Below are positions 35,403-41,717 of a stretch of 52,704 bases of DNA, one piece after another. Within the stretch, counting starts at the first letter, position 1, and each line of letters begins with the position of its first letter. The DNA comes from Rikenellaceae bacterium (lineage in GTDB: Bacteria > Bacteroidota > Bacteroidia > Bacteroidales > UBA932), in contig CAAGMI010000236.1 of the NCBI GenBank assembly GCA_900771005.1, forward strand, positions 1 to 52,704, in the 5' to 3' direction. A program made the translations under genes and the position numbers. The notes under the pieces were generated by a model. The model was not told the origin of the DNA, searched no databases, and saw only the letters and a program-made list of their open reading frames with translations.

Positions 35403-35856
35403 CGTACGCCTCACTTTCTAGGTAATTGACCATATTTAGTATTATGTCAAGCTCCTCGTTCACACTGTCTATATGCTGTGGGTCTTCATTATATCCGCCA
35501 TAATTATCAAGCATTGTTTCTGGTTCTGCTCTCATTATCTGCCATTCTTCAAATGACATTTCTGTTAAGTATGTCTGGAAGTCAAGGTATGTGTACACTG
35601 CCTGCTTAAAGTGTTCGATGTACTCTTCAAAGTCCTCGTCTTTCTTAATCATATTTGCTACATCGTTCTCGTGCATTTCCTGCGCAGTAGATACTGATGA
35701 TTTGTATAGTGAGTCCTTTAATGCTACCTGTTTCTCAAGCTGTGCAATCTGTCTGTTGTAGTACACGCAAATCGCTGGGAGTGTAACCATACTTAGCAGT
35801 GCTACGGTTAGCACTAGCTTCGCTGCTACTCTACCTAAACTAAATTCTTTTTTCAT
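35374..35856 (-). CDS. Membrane-anchored coiled-coil protein, 160 aa
   Basis: ATG 35856 after AAGGAG is chosen over an in-frame start 69 bases upstream that lies in the previous gene. A basic N-terminus and one transmembrane helix (about residues 12-32) lead into a long Glu/Gln-rich coiled coil. It could be a superinfection-exclusion or envelope factor; that is inference from topology only. Confidence 0.6.
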   Translation of the reverse strand: MKKEFSLGRVAAKLVLTVALLSMVTLPAICVYYNRQIAQLEKQVALKDSLYKSSVSTAQEMHENDVANMIKKDEDFEEYIEHFKQAVYTYLDFQTYLTEMSFEEWQIMRAEPETMLDNYGGYNEDPQHIDSVNEELDIILNMVNYLESEAYDGSLDFANE

Positions 35857-36091
35857 AATATTTGCTCCTTTCTGGATGACATATACACTCGCGATATAAT
35901 GTGTCGTATCTCTGTAAACCTTCATTTGTCTTGATATACACTAACAGTGTTATATGTGTTTTGTGATAGATAATGTGTGTATCTAGTTTTAACTGCGTGG
36001 CCCTTTTCTGGTACCATTCAAATAGTCTGTTCGTTTCTGCAGATATTTCTTGGCCAGGTCTAGCCCATACTTCATATGTTATTTTCTTCAT
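35840..36091 (-). CDS. Small hypothetical protein, 83 aa
   Basis: ATG 36091 follows AAAGGAG by five bases. A longer open frame reaches 36352 but runs through a hairpin region without a ribosome site. The protein is basic with two beta-strand-like stretches. It overlaps the membrane protein gene by 17 bases. Family unknown. Confidence 0.6.
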   Translation of the reverse strand: MKKITYEVWARPGQEISAETNRLFEWYQKRATQLKLDTHIIYHKTHITLLVYIKTNEGLQRYDTLYRECICHPERSKYYEKRI

Positions 36092-36111
36092 ACAGCTCCT
36101 TTCTGGGCTAT

Positions 36112-36201
36112 CTACAGCTGGCTGTACCAAGGGGAAAACAAGGAGGATTACATATATGTCGAAACTGTATGAATAAAAAGCCTTGATACAGCTAGCTGTA
36201 G
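36112..36201. repeat. Long inverted repeat with ribosome-site-bearing loop
   Basis: The 21-base arms 36112-36132 and 36181-36201 are complementary except for two positions that would form G-U pairs in RNA. The 48-base loop contains, on the plus strand, AAGGAGG followed nine bases later by ATG and a six-codon frame (MSKLYE). All flanking genes are on the minus strand. Possible roles are an antisense or decoy RNA, or a processing site of the leftward mRNA. Confidence 0.6.
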
Positions 36202-36251
36202 GTATCCCGTGGCTGGTAATTTGTTTAGCTAACTGTGGTGTGTATGAGTGC

Positions 36252-36297
36252 TTTGACTCAACCAAACCTCTAACACCTACAAACCGCTTGGTCAAAA
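36252..36297 (-). promoter_or_regulatory. Weak fourth copy of the leader hairpin element
   Basis: ACCAA (36261-36265) can pair with TTGGT (36288-36292) around a loop holding CTACAAACCGC, a diverged form of the ACAACCCGTTT core seen at 36833, 37016 and 38257. It lies in the gene-free stretch after the 36361-36771 gene. Confidence 0.3.
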
Positions 36298-36360
36298 ATA
36301 GAACAAGTGTTTTGTTCAATATGCACAATGGGGACTTACGCCCCCACTGCACGTTTACTC

Positions 36361-36771
36361 TTAAAGACCTAATTCCTCAATAATTTCTTTATCCTCGACT
36401 GCTTTTGGCTTTGAGGTAGTAATATTCTGGTAATTGTCATTATGAGATACATATACGGTAATGACTGTACCATTCTGGAGAAGCTCAATGATAGCATCAG
36501 TATCAATATTTTCATCCGATACCTGTCTAGCAATACCTGCGAAGAAGAAATCTTCAGAAGTCCAACCTCTGCCATCTCCATCAGTCCAAAGAACCTTTGA
36601 ATTGTTAGTAAATGTGATTAGTTTTCTACCCTTGAACTCACCATCTGATACAATTTCAAAATCGATTCTTGTATCATTGAGAGTTTTGCCATCAGAGAAA
36701 TCAAGTAATTTAACTTCGTATGCTCCGTCTGTGATTGGCTTTGTTACTGCATAAGTATTTGATTTGAACAT
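36361..36771 (-). CDS. Second DUF669-like/OB-fold ssDNA-binding candidate, 136 aa
   Basis: ATG 36771 is six bases after AAGGTG. The core AYEVKLLDFSDGKTLNDTRI, a FKGRKL turn and later strands mimic the DUF669 pattern seen in the 23772-24356 gene, and the C-terminus is acidic with a hydrophobic end. It lies early in the leftward block. It may be a second ssDNA-binding protein or an anti-host factor of the same fold. Confidence 0.5.
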   Translation of the reverse strand: MFKSNTYAVTKPITDGAYEVKLLDFSDGKTLNDTRIDFEIVSDGEFKGRKLITFTNNSKVLWTDGDGRGWTSEDFFFAGIARQVSDENIDTDAIIELLQNGTVITVYVSHNDNYQNITTSKPKAVEDKEIIEELGL

Positions 36772-36822
36772 AATTTTCACCTTTTTAACCTTTCTTATTT
36801 TGTGGTGATTTACTTTAATTAC

Positions 36823-36859
36823 ACTAACCTATACAACCCGTTTCAGTGGATTGATTAGT
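36823..36859 (-). promoter_or_regulatory. Repeated leader element (core 36833-36850)
   Basis: The core ACAACCCGTTTCAGTGGA (plus strand) is flanked by ACTAA and TTAGT, which can pair. It lies before the 36361-36771 gene. Read on the mRNA strand it gives TCCACTGAAACGGGTTGT. Close copies precede the 36855-36968 and 37057-38193 genes. Confidence 0.55.
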
Positions 36860-36968
36860 TAATGTTAAACAACTCTGATAATTCTGAAAGCTCTGTACTT
36901 TCAATGCTTGCAACTTCTTCAAGCTCTGTTACTTCAGTAATGATTGCATTGATTTCTACTTCTGACAT
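36855..36968 (-). CDS. Small acidic protein, 37 aa
   Basis: ATG 36968 follows AGGAGG by eight bases and is read to TAA at 36855. The peptide is strongly acidic (about ten Glu) and probably one helix. It is flanked on both sides by the repeated leader element, so it is probably an independently controlled early gene. Small acidic phage peptides often bind host enzymes, but no target can be named. Confidence 0.65.
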   Translation of the reverse strand: MSEVEINAIITEVTELEEVASIESTELSELSELFNIN

Positions 36969-37006
36969 ATCTTATACCTCCTTTATGTCTGTTTTTATTG
37001 AATACA

Positions 37007-37039
37007 CTAACCTCTACAATCCGTTTATGTGGAGGCTAG
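37007..37039 (-). promoter_or_regulatory. Repeated leader element (core 37016-37033)
   Basis: The core ACAATCCGTTTATGTGGA is flanked by CTAACCTC and GAGGCTAG, which pair with one mismatch. It precedes the 37-aa gene. The GGTTAGTGTA that follows on the mRNA strand is shared with the copy at 36823. Confidence 0.55.
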
Positions 37040-37056
37040 CGTATCCATTGCAAGAT

Positions 37057-38193
37057 TTATGAGAGCCATTCAGGGTTTACATCACATTCAGTAGTGATGG
37101 TGCAATAGCCCTTAACTGCGTAGCATTTCTGCTGGTACTCTTCCTCGGACATTCCGTACATATCCTGGAAGAACTCGTCACGCTTTGCCTGTTCAACCTT
37201 ACGCTCTGGCTCGATGCCGTACTTTTCATATGCCTTAATCTGTACATATGCTCTTACGATGTCTTCATCACTGATGACCTTACTGTCTTTCATACGTGTG
37301 TCATCAGTTGAGGTGTAGTGAGTCAAGCCACGGTTGTCAACCCACGCATTACCTTGGATGCCATCTTTAGCGTCCCAAACTGCGTGAGATTTCTTTGAGT
37401 ACTGGACTGTAGATGTAAAACCACAATCATATCCACTGTTGAGGACGTACTCGGTACAGAACTCGATGGTAGCGACTGGGTCTGCAAGATATTGCTTAAC
37501 CAGGTTGGCTTCTCTCAACAAACCTGTACGGATAACTGTACCACGCTTGGTTCTGTAGGTACCGTACAATTCGTTGCGGTGTGCCTCGTCCTCGAAGTGG
37601 AGAGCCCAACGGCTTGAGAGTGTGTTAAGGTAAATACTGTCCACACGGATGATGTGGTTAGTATCAATGTCTGGGAGATACACTTCCTGACCACGTTCAA
37701 GTGCGTGACGAAGGTAGTTGTACGCCTTATCTTTATCACAACCCTGTGGGAACGCATAGATGACAATTCTCTTTGTGCGGTCTGCCTCGTAGCAGGCAAC
37801 ATTCAAGACTTTCATAAAGTCAATCTTTTTGGTGATCTTATCATCGACCTTGCCCTCACCGTATATGCGGTACACTCTTGAGATGCCTTTGATACCGTCA
37901 AGGAGCAATGTCTTATCTGCGGTTGGCTGGAGTGCAACGTTATCAGTGTCTTTCTTCGCAGTAAATTCTGAAGAAGGTTTCATAGCCTCGGCGTGCATCT
38001 TATCGATGTATGCGTTGTAGGCTGTGTTAACGCGTGACTGTTCACGGTCGATTACATTTACGATAACGTCATCGCTATCTGGTGTAACGGTGTAACTAAC
38101 TACCTGAAGGTTGAGAGCCTTGAGGACCTTGTTACATTCTGCTACGGTTGAAAGAGTTGCAATTGAATTGTTAGATTTTGTTAATGTGTACAT
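37057..38193 (-). CDS. Hypothetical early protein, 378 aa
   Basis: ATG 38193 follows AAAGGTG. The largest of the promoter-proximal leftward genes. It is soluble, mixed alpha/beta and charged, and I recognise no domain. A middle segment (IVIYAFPQGCDKDKAYNYL and beyond) looks like a compact alpha/beta domain. Its long leader carries two repeated hairpin elements, suggesting strong and regulated expression. Confidence 0.7.
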   Translation of the reverse strand: MYTLTKSNNSIATLSTVAECNKVLKALNLQVVSYTVTPDSDDVIVNVIDREQSRVNTAYNAYIDKMHAEAMKPSSEFTAKKDTDNVALQPTADKTLLLDGIKGISRVYRIYGEGKVDDKITKKIDFMKVLNVACYEADRTKRIVIYAFPQGCDKDKAYNYLRHALERGQEVYLPDIDTNHIIRVDSIYLNTLSSRWALHFEDEAHRNELYGTYRTKRGTVIRTGLLREANLVKQYLADPVATIEFCTEYVLNSGYDCGFTSTVQYSKKSHAVWDAKDGIQGNAWVDNRGLTHYTSTDDTRMKDSKVISDEDIVRAYVQIKAYEKYGIEPERKVEQAKRDEFFQDMYGMSEEEYQQKCYAVKGYCTITTECDVNPEWLS

Positions 38194-38207
38194 AGTATCA
38201 CCTTTCT

Positions 38208-38223
38208 GCCCGTTACCCTGGGC
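38208..38223 (-). promoter_or_regulatory. GCCC/GGGC leader hairpin, copy 1
   Basis: GCCC...GGGC with an 8-base loop lies directly before the ribosome site of the 378-aa gene. The surrounding mRNA-strand sequence CCCAGGGTnAC...GGGCAGAAAGG is shared with the leader of the next upstream gene (38497-38513). Confidence 0.5.
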
Positions 38224-38251
38224 TGGGAAAATGTATTACATTGTTGCTGGG

Positions 38252-38283
38252 GACACACAACCCGTTTAAGTGGAGTCGTGTGT
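38252..38283 (-). promoter_or_regulatory. Repeated leader element (core 38257-38274)
   Basis: The core ACAACCCGTTTAAGTGGA sits between GACACAC (38252-38258) and GTGTGTC (38277-38283), a perfect 7-bp stem. It is the best-paired of the three copies and precedes the 378-aa gene. Confidence 0.55.
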
Positions 38284-38302
38284 CAACCTATAGGGTTTGC
38301 TA

Positions 38303-38319
38303 TTGTGCAACTTGCACAA
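38303..38319. promoter_or_regulatory. Perfect dyad TTGTGCAA-c-TTGCACAA
   Basis: Eight-base arms around a single central base form an operator-like palindrome just beyond the stop of the 51-aa gene. A further TTGCACAA half-site occurs near 38347, inside that gene. It could bind a dimeric regulator or fold in RNA. Confidence 0.4.
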
Positions 38320-38325
38320 AAGACT

Positions 38326-38481
38326 TTAGTACCAACGACAGTCGGTTTTGCACAACCACGATTCTCTATCCCGGACGAAGAGTAACTTGCGTCCGATGTG
38401 AGCGGAGAGTAGAACCTCACCTGTGTAGTTGTTGGTGATGTCAACTCCTGTGATGTGGAGTTTAACTGTGTATCTTGCCAT
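38326..38481 (-). CDS. Small basic protein, 51 aa (first leftward gene)
   Basis: ATG 38481 follows AGGAG. The protein has a beta-hairpin-like start and a basic, Trp/Cys-containing end. It is the first gene of the leftward block and shares its leader hairpin with the next gene. Likely an early host-takeover or regulatory protein; unrecognised. Confidence 0.65.
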   Translation of the reverse strand: MARYTVKLHITGVDITNNYTGEVLLSAHIGRKLLFVRDRESWLCKTDCRWY

Positions 38482-38496
38482 AACTGGCTCCTTTCT

Positions 38497-38513
38497 GCCC
38501 TGTGACCCTGGGC
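38497..38513 (-). promoter_or_regulatory. GCCC/GGGC leader hairpin, copy 2
   Basis: Same element as at 38208-38223, placed directly before the ribosome site of the 51-aa gene. The two copies agree over about 24 bases including AGAAAGG. Confidence 0.5.
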
Positions 38514-38551
38514 GGGGAGTGTGAAGTTGACCCTAGCGTCCCTGACCTCAC

Positions 38552-38581
38552 GGGAGAGGGGGGACTATAGGGGGGTGAGGG
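38552..38581 (+). other. G-quadruplex motif
   Basis: Four G-runs (GGG, GGGGGG, GGGGGG, GGG) are separated by loops of 3, 6 and 3 bases, which satisfies the standard intramolecular quadruplex pattern on the plus strand. It is the only such cluster I noticed in this otherwise G-poor genome. Confidence 0.6.
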
Positions 38582-38727
38582 TGCGTACTGTACGAACAGT
38601 GGGATAGGAACAGTACAGTACACATAACTGACAGTAGGTTAGTAACGAATTGGTACGGTACAGAGCACGTGACTGGTAGTGTATATACCTGGGATGTACG
38701 GTAGCGTACTAGCTAACTGGTCATTTG

Positions 38728-38844
38728 TCTAATGACACGGACGCAGCAACATACGCCAGAAGCCGTGTAGTCAAGGGGCACGCAGTGTACATTTTACCCC
38801 TTGACGACTTAGGCGGCGTATGTTACAGTGGTAGTGCCATTAGA
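38728..38844. other. Large segmented hairpin in the control region
   Basis: Nested exact blocks: 38728-38734 with 38838-38844 (7 bp), 38748-38757 with 38815-38824 (10 bp) and 38770-38778 with 38797-38805 (9 bp). The segmented build resembles the three hairpins at 28.2-28.8 kb, but the CAYACTATTATAAT box is absent. Confidence 0.55.
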
Positions 38845-38918
38845 TATATACTTCCGGTCTGTGAGAGCGGGACAACGCGGTTAACGCGTTGAGGTAGGGG
38901 GTGGGCTTAAAACGCTGC

Positions 38919-38950
38919 ACATAGTATATATAATATATATATATCTATGT
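38919..38950. other. AT-rich tract, possible DNA unwinding element
   Basis: Almost only A and T, with ACATAG at one end and CTATGT at the other (a dyad), followed by T-rich DNA with spaced G up to about 38980. Such tracts often mark origins or strong promoters. Confidence 0.4.
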
Positions 38951-39074
38951 TTTGTTTTTGTTTTGTTTTTGTTGTTTAGTAACTCCACCACAAAACTGTC
39001 CGGTTAAATTTACACAGCCGTGCAACTTTAACCACCGCGTCCTTATCACTCCCACACCCCGGGCTTAAAAATGC

Positions 39075-39103
39075 TTGACAAACAATCTCTTGTGTGGTAC
39101 CGT
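39075..39103 (+). promoter_or_regulatory. Candidate late promoter (TTGACA, 17 bp, TACCGT)
   Basis: A perfect -35 TTGACA (39075-39080) is followed after 17 bases by TACCGT, a weak -10. It lies 29 bases before the first rightward gene. A weak -10 beside a perfect -35 may mean that an activator is needed. Confidence 0.45.
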
Positions 39104-39131
39104 TAGTTCAGAAACTCACAGGAGGATGGTA

Positions 39132-39275
39132 ATGGACGACATCGAAGCGAGACACAAACTACGGGTCAATGACCTGATCCGCATAGAACTTTACAAACAG
39201 CTCAAAGTCCTGGATGAACAGGACGCCAAATGCAGGGAGGTACTCAATGAGCAAGAAGATCAAAACTCGAATTGA
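39132..39275 (+). CDS. Small charged protein, 47 aa (first rightward gene)
   Basis: ATG 39132 lies six bases after GGAGG; ATG 39126 is too close. The protein is helical and highly charged, without motif. It overlaps the next gene by 29 bases. Family unknown. Confidence 0.6.
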   Translation: MDDIEARHKLRVNDLIRIELYKQLKVLDEQDAKCREVLNEQEDQNSN

Positions 39276-39651
39276 AATCACCGAATGGGATGACGGTACA
39301 GTCACCTTCGACCGCAAGGCCGGAGACCTCACCTTCTCCTTAGCCCTCGACTTAGCGTGCAGCGTACTCAACGGTTGCACCAAAGAGATGCGCATAGCTC
39401 TCGCAGCTGACGACAATCTCACCGAGGAAGAGAAGACCAAGACCGTACGAGAGCTCTTCGACTTAGCTAACATCTCCTTCTCACGTTCCCTTGAACTCAA
39501 CTTCCCAGAGTGCGAACTTCACCCTGAGATGTCCGACGAAGTTCTCAAGCGTGCAATCGAGATCGAGACCAAGCGTGCGCGTCGTAAGGCACATCGCTTA
39601 GCTAAGAACCCAGGCAAGGGTATCGTAATTCCGATCGATCAGGCTAAGTAG
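39247..39651 (+). CDS. Hypothetical protein upstream of terminase, 134 aa (possible small terminase)
   Basis: ATG 39247 follows GGGAGG by five to six bases. The protein has an acidic beta-rich start, a central helix with a conserved-looking LACSVLNG, and a strongly basic C-terminus. Its position before the large terminase and its size fit a terminase small subunit, but no helix-turn-helix is obvious. Call is positional. Confidence 0.5.
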   Translation: MSKKIKTRIEITEWDDGTVTFDRKAGDLTFSLALDLACSVLNGCTKEMRIALAADDNLTEEEKTKTVRELFDLANISFSRSLELNFPECELHPEMSDEVLKRAIEIETKRARRKAHRLAKNPGKGIVIPIDQAK

Positions 39652-39652
39652 T

Positions 39653-39778
39653 CTAGCGCTTAGCGCCTGACACATCTCAGCAATGCTGGGACGTGGGGGG
39701 ACTTCGCAACAGTTCACTGTTCTCATTACCTCCCTCCGCATCAACCCCCACGCAGTCGTCTGGAGGCGCAGGCGCTAG
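39653..39778 (+). other. Folded leader RNA upstream of terminase
   Basis: Outer stem TAGCGCCTG (39661-39669) with CAGGCGCTA (39769-39777), inner stem GTGGGGG (39693-39699) with CCCCCAC (39745-39751), and local hairpins CAGC/GCTG (39678-39688) and AACAG/CTGTT (near 39709-39722). It is gene-free and starts right after the preceding stop. Could be a branched regulatory RNA of the terminase mRNA. Confidence 0.5.
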
Positions 39779-39794
39779 GCTTAAATAATACCGT

Positions 39795-39866
39795 TGTTGG
39801 CCACGTACAAGACCAACAGCAGATAGCGCAGCTGCTAGAATACCTATCGAGGTCTTGCGCTTTTTT
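39795..39866 (+). terminator. Possible attenuator before terminase
   Basis: CAAGACC (39808-39814) pairs with GGTCTTG (39851-39857), enclosing AGCAG/CTGCT, and a run of six T follows (39861-39866). An alternative stem TGTTGG (39795-39800) with CCAACA (39813-39818) overlaps the first arm, so the two folds compete. That is the arrangement of a terminator/antiterminator switch. Confidence 0.45.
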
Positions 39867-39883
39867 GATTTACAGGAGGGACA

Positions 39884-41491
39884 ATGGGTAACGCAAGTCA
39901 TTCGACAAATAAATATCTGTGTCCACGTTGCAGAAGCCAGATGGTTAAGACCACGGCAATGAACGGCGGACAATCTCAGTTCTGGTACGAGTGCACGCGT
40001 TGCAACACGTACTTCAACAGTTTCAAGCCAATGGCACATCAGGAGGCCGTACTTAAAGACGACCACACATTTATTCTCAACTCCGGTGGATACGGTACAG
40101 GTAAGACGACCACATCCATTGAGGAGGTTATGAAGCACATCCTGATAACGCCAAACGCTAACGTCTTGATTGGTGCTCAGGTATCATCTCAGTACCAGCA
40201 GACATTTCAGCGTGACTTCGAGGCTGACTTTCCAAAGGCATTCGTAAAGCAGGTCAACACGCAGAAGTCCTACGTTGACTTCAAGAACGGAGCGCGTATC
40301 ATCTACCGTCCGTTCAACGATGTTGATAACTTACGATCGTACAACTTGACAATGTTCGTAATCCTCGAGGCGTCCGAAGTAGATCCTGAGGCGTACGTAC
40401 AGCTAAAGACACGTTTGCGTAATATGGCAGCTGCTTCCTTCAAGCACAACCAGCACGGAGTTGAGTGTGACGAACGGGGGATTCCAAAAGTTCTTGCACA
40501 CTGGCAGAGGGGAATCGTGGAGACGAACCCTGACTCGGGCTGGGTACGAAGTGAGATGCTGTACCACAGTGACAAGATCTACAGACACGGTAACGTAATG
40601 GACAACACCAAAGTTAACGAGGGCTGTGCAGATCCGTCCGTAAGTACACACATTGCAGCCACTGACGTAAACAAGTATCTGCCTGATAACTTTATTGACC
40701 AGATTTCAAAGAACAAGCCAGAATGGTGGGTGAGACGTTATGTATTATCTAGTTTTGACTACAGTGAAGGTCTTGTGCATCCAAGATGGAACGACGTCAT
40801 TGTACCGCATTACGATATTAACCCCAAGTGGAAACGAGTACTTGCGTGTGACTACGGACTCGCCGATGATTTTGTTGCACTGTTTGGAGCTGTCAACGAG
40901 GAAAAGGGAAAGCTCGTCATTTATAAGACTGTTGTCACAAACAATAAATCAGTTGCGGAACTCGCACAGATGATCAAAAAAGAGAGTGCCGACATACCGA
41001 TGGGTGGCTTCTGGTGTACGCCTGTCTTGGATCCAAAGTCTGGAGCCAAACGTGACTACCAGAAGAAAACGCTGTACGACCACTTCGACGAGTACGGCAT
41101 AACGTTTATGCCTGGTATCGTCAATATGGACGCACGTGTCTTCCGCACCAACACGTATATGGAGACTGGTGCTCTCGAGATTATGGACAACAACACGTAC
41201 CTGATTGACCAGCTGCGTGACTACAAGTTCAACCCTAAGAAGTTGGGTGAGTACAGTAAGCAGCAGGACAAACCTCAGGATGGTAACGATCACGCTATCA
41301 CGGCACTGCACTTTATGATTGGCGCACTACCTGCAGATCCTAAGAACCTTGAGTACGGTGCTTACGGTGCAGGCGGCGAGAGGATAGACGTGAAGAAAGC
41401 AATTCAGAAAGCAGAGTACGACTGGCACTTCTCAACCGCAGTAAATGCTGAGAGAGAAAGTGACAGAGTCGTAGACTTAGGATGGTGGTAG
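39884..41491 (+). CDS. terL: Terminase large subunit with N-terminal zinc ribbon
   Basis: The 535-residue protein has a Cys4 ribbon (C13, C16, C37, C40), a Walker A GGYGTGKT (68-75), a Walker B strand FVILEASE (158-165) and a C-terminal RNase H nuclease with ACDYGLADD near residue 320 and NDHAITALHFM near 465. It pumps DNA into the procapsid and cuts concatemers. ATG 39884 follows AGGAGGG. The zinc ribbon before the ATPase is unusual for terminases and may bind the small subunit or DNA. Confidence 0.95.
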   Translation: MGNASHSTNKYLCPRCRSQMVKTTAMNGGQSQFWYECTRCNTYFNSFKPMAHQEAVLKDDHTFILNSGGYGTGKTTTSIEEVMKHILITPNANVLIGAQVSSQYQQTFQRDFEADFPKAFVKQVNTQKSYVDFKNGARIIYRPFNDVDNLRSYNLTMFVILEASEVDPEAYVQLKTRLRNMAAASFKHNQHGVECDERGIPKVLAHWQRGIVETNPDSGWVRSEMLYHSDKIYRHGNVMDNTKVNEGCADPSVSTHIAATDVNKYLPDNFIDQISKNKPEWWVRRYVLSSFDYSEGLVHPRWNDVIVPHYDINPKWKRVLACDYGLADDFVALFGAVNEEKGKLVIYKTVVTNNKSVAELAQMIKKESADIPMGGFWCTPVLDPKSGAKRDYQKKTLYDHFDEYGITFMPGIVNMDARVFRTNTYMETGALEIMDNNTYLIDQLRDYKFNPKKLGEYSKQQDKPQDGNDHAITALHFMIGALPADPKNLEYGAYGAGGERIDVKKAIQKAEYDWHFSTAVNAERESDRVVDLGWW

Positions 41492-41492
41492 A

Positions 41493-41717
41493 ATGTATAG
41501 TGTTATATGTGTTGCGCTCGTATGCGCTACTGTGATATACTGTGTGCGTGAAGTTATTAAGGTCTACCTCGCTACCTTTGAACAATCCTCAGAACCTACT
41601 GCGACTCTTACGCAGGAGGATCTGGATAAGGCATACGATGAGGCAAACTTACCTAGCTTCGATGACGTAATTAAGTTTATCAACGAGGAATATGCAGGAG
41701 TAAACTATGGCGAATAA
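41493..41717 (+). CDS. Small membrane protein, 74 aa
   Basis: ATG 41493 is two bases after the terminase stop. One N-terminal transmembrane helix (residues 3-19) is followed by a linker and an acidic helical tail. It overlaps the portal gene by 11 bases. Role unknown. Confidence 0.65.
   Translation: MYSVICVALVCATVIYCVREVIKVYLATFEQSSEPTATLTQEDLDKAYDEANLPSFDDVIKFINEEYAGVNYGE

Larger units (their letters stand above)
38482..39131. other. Divergent control region (candidate origin/promoter region)
   Basis: No gene is visible in 650 bases between the leftward and rightward blocks. It holds a leader hairpin, a G-quadruplex motif, GTACnGTAC palindromes (38585, 38613, 38653), a large segmented hairpin, CAACGCG/CGCGTTG (38873-38891), an AT tract (38919-38950), T-rich DNA, GGTTAAA/TTTAACC (39002-39033) and a promoter-like sequence (39075). 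Two GGGCTTAAAA copies bracket the AT tract. Such density fits a replication origin plus divergent promoters, as inference. Confidence 0.6.

Noticed and set aside
36156..36176. Six-codon frame MSKLYE as a protein gene
   Set aside because: Too short to support as a gene; kept only as a feature of the hairpin loop.
38560..38580. T7-like promoter (ACTATAGGG in the G-rich stretch)
   Set aside because: Only the last nine bases resemble a T7 promoter, the upstream part does not, and no phage RNA polymerase gene is visible.
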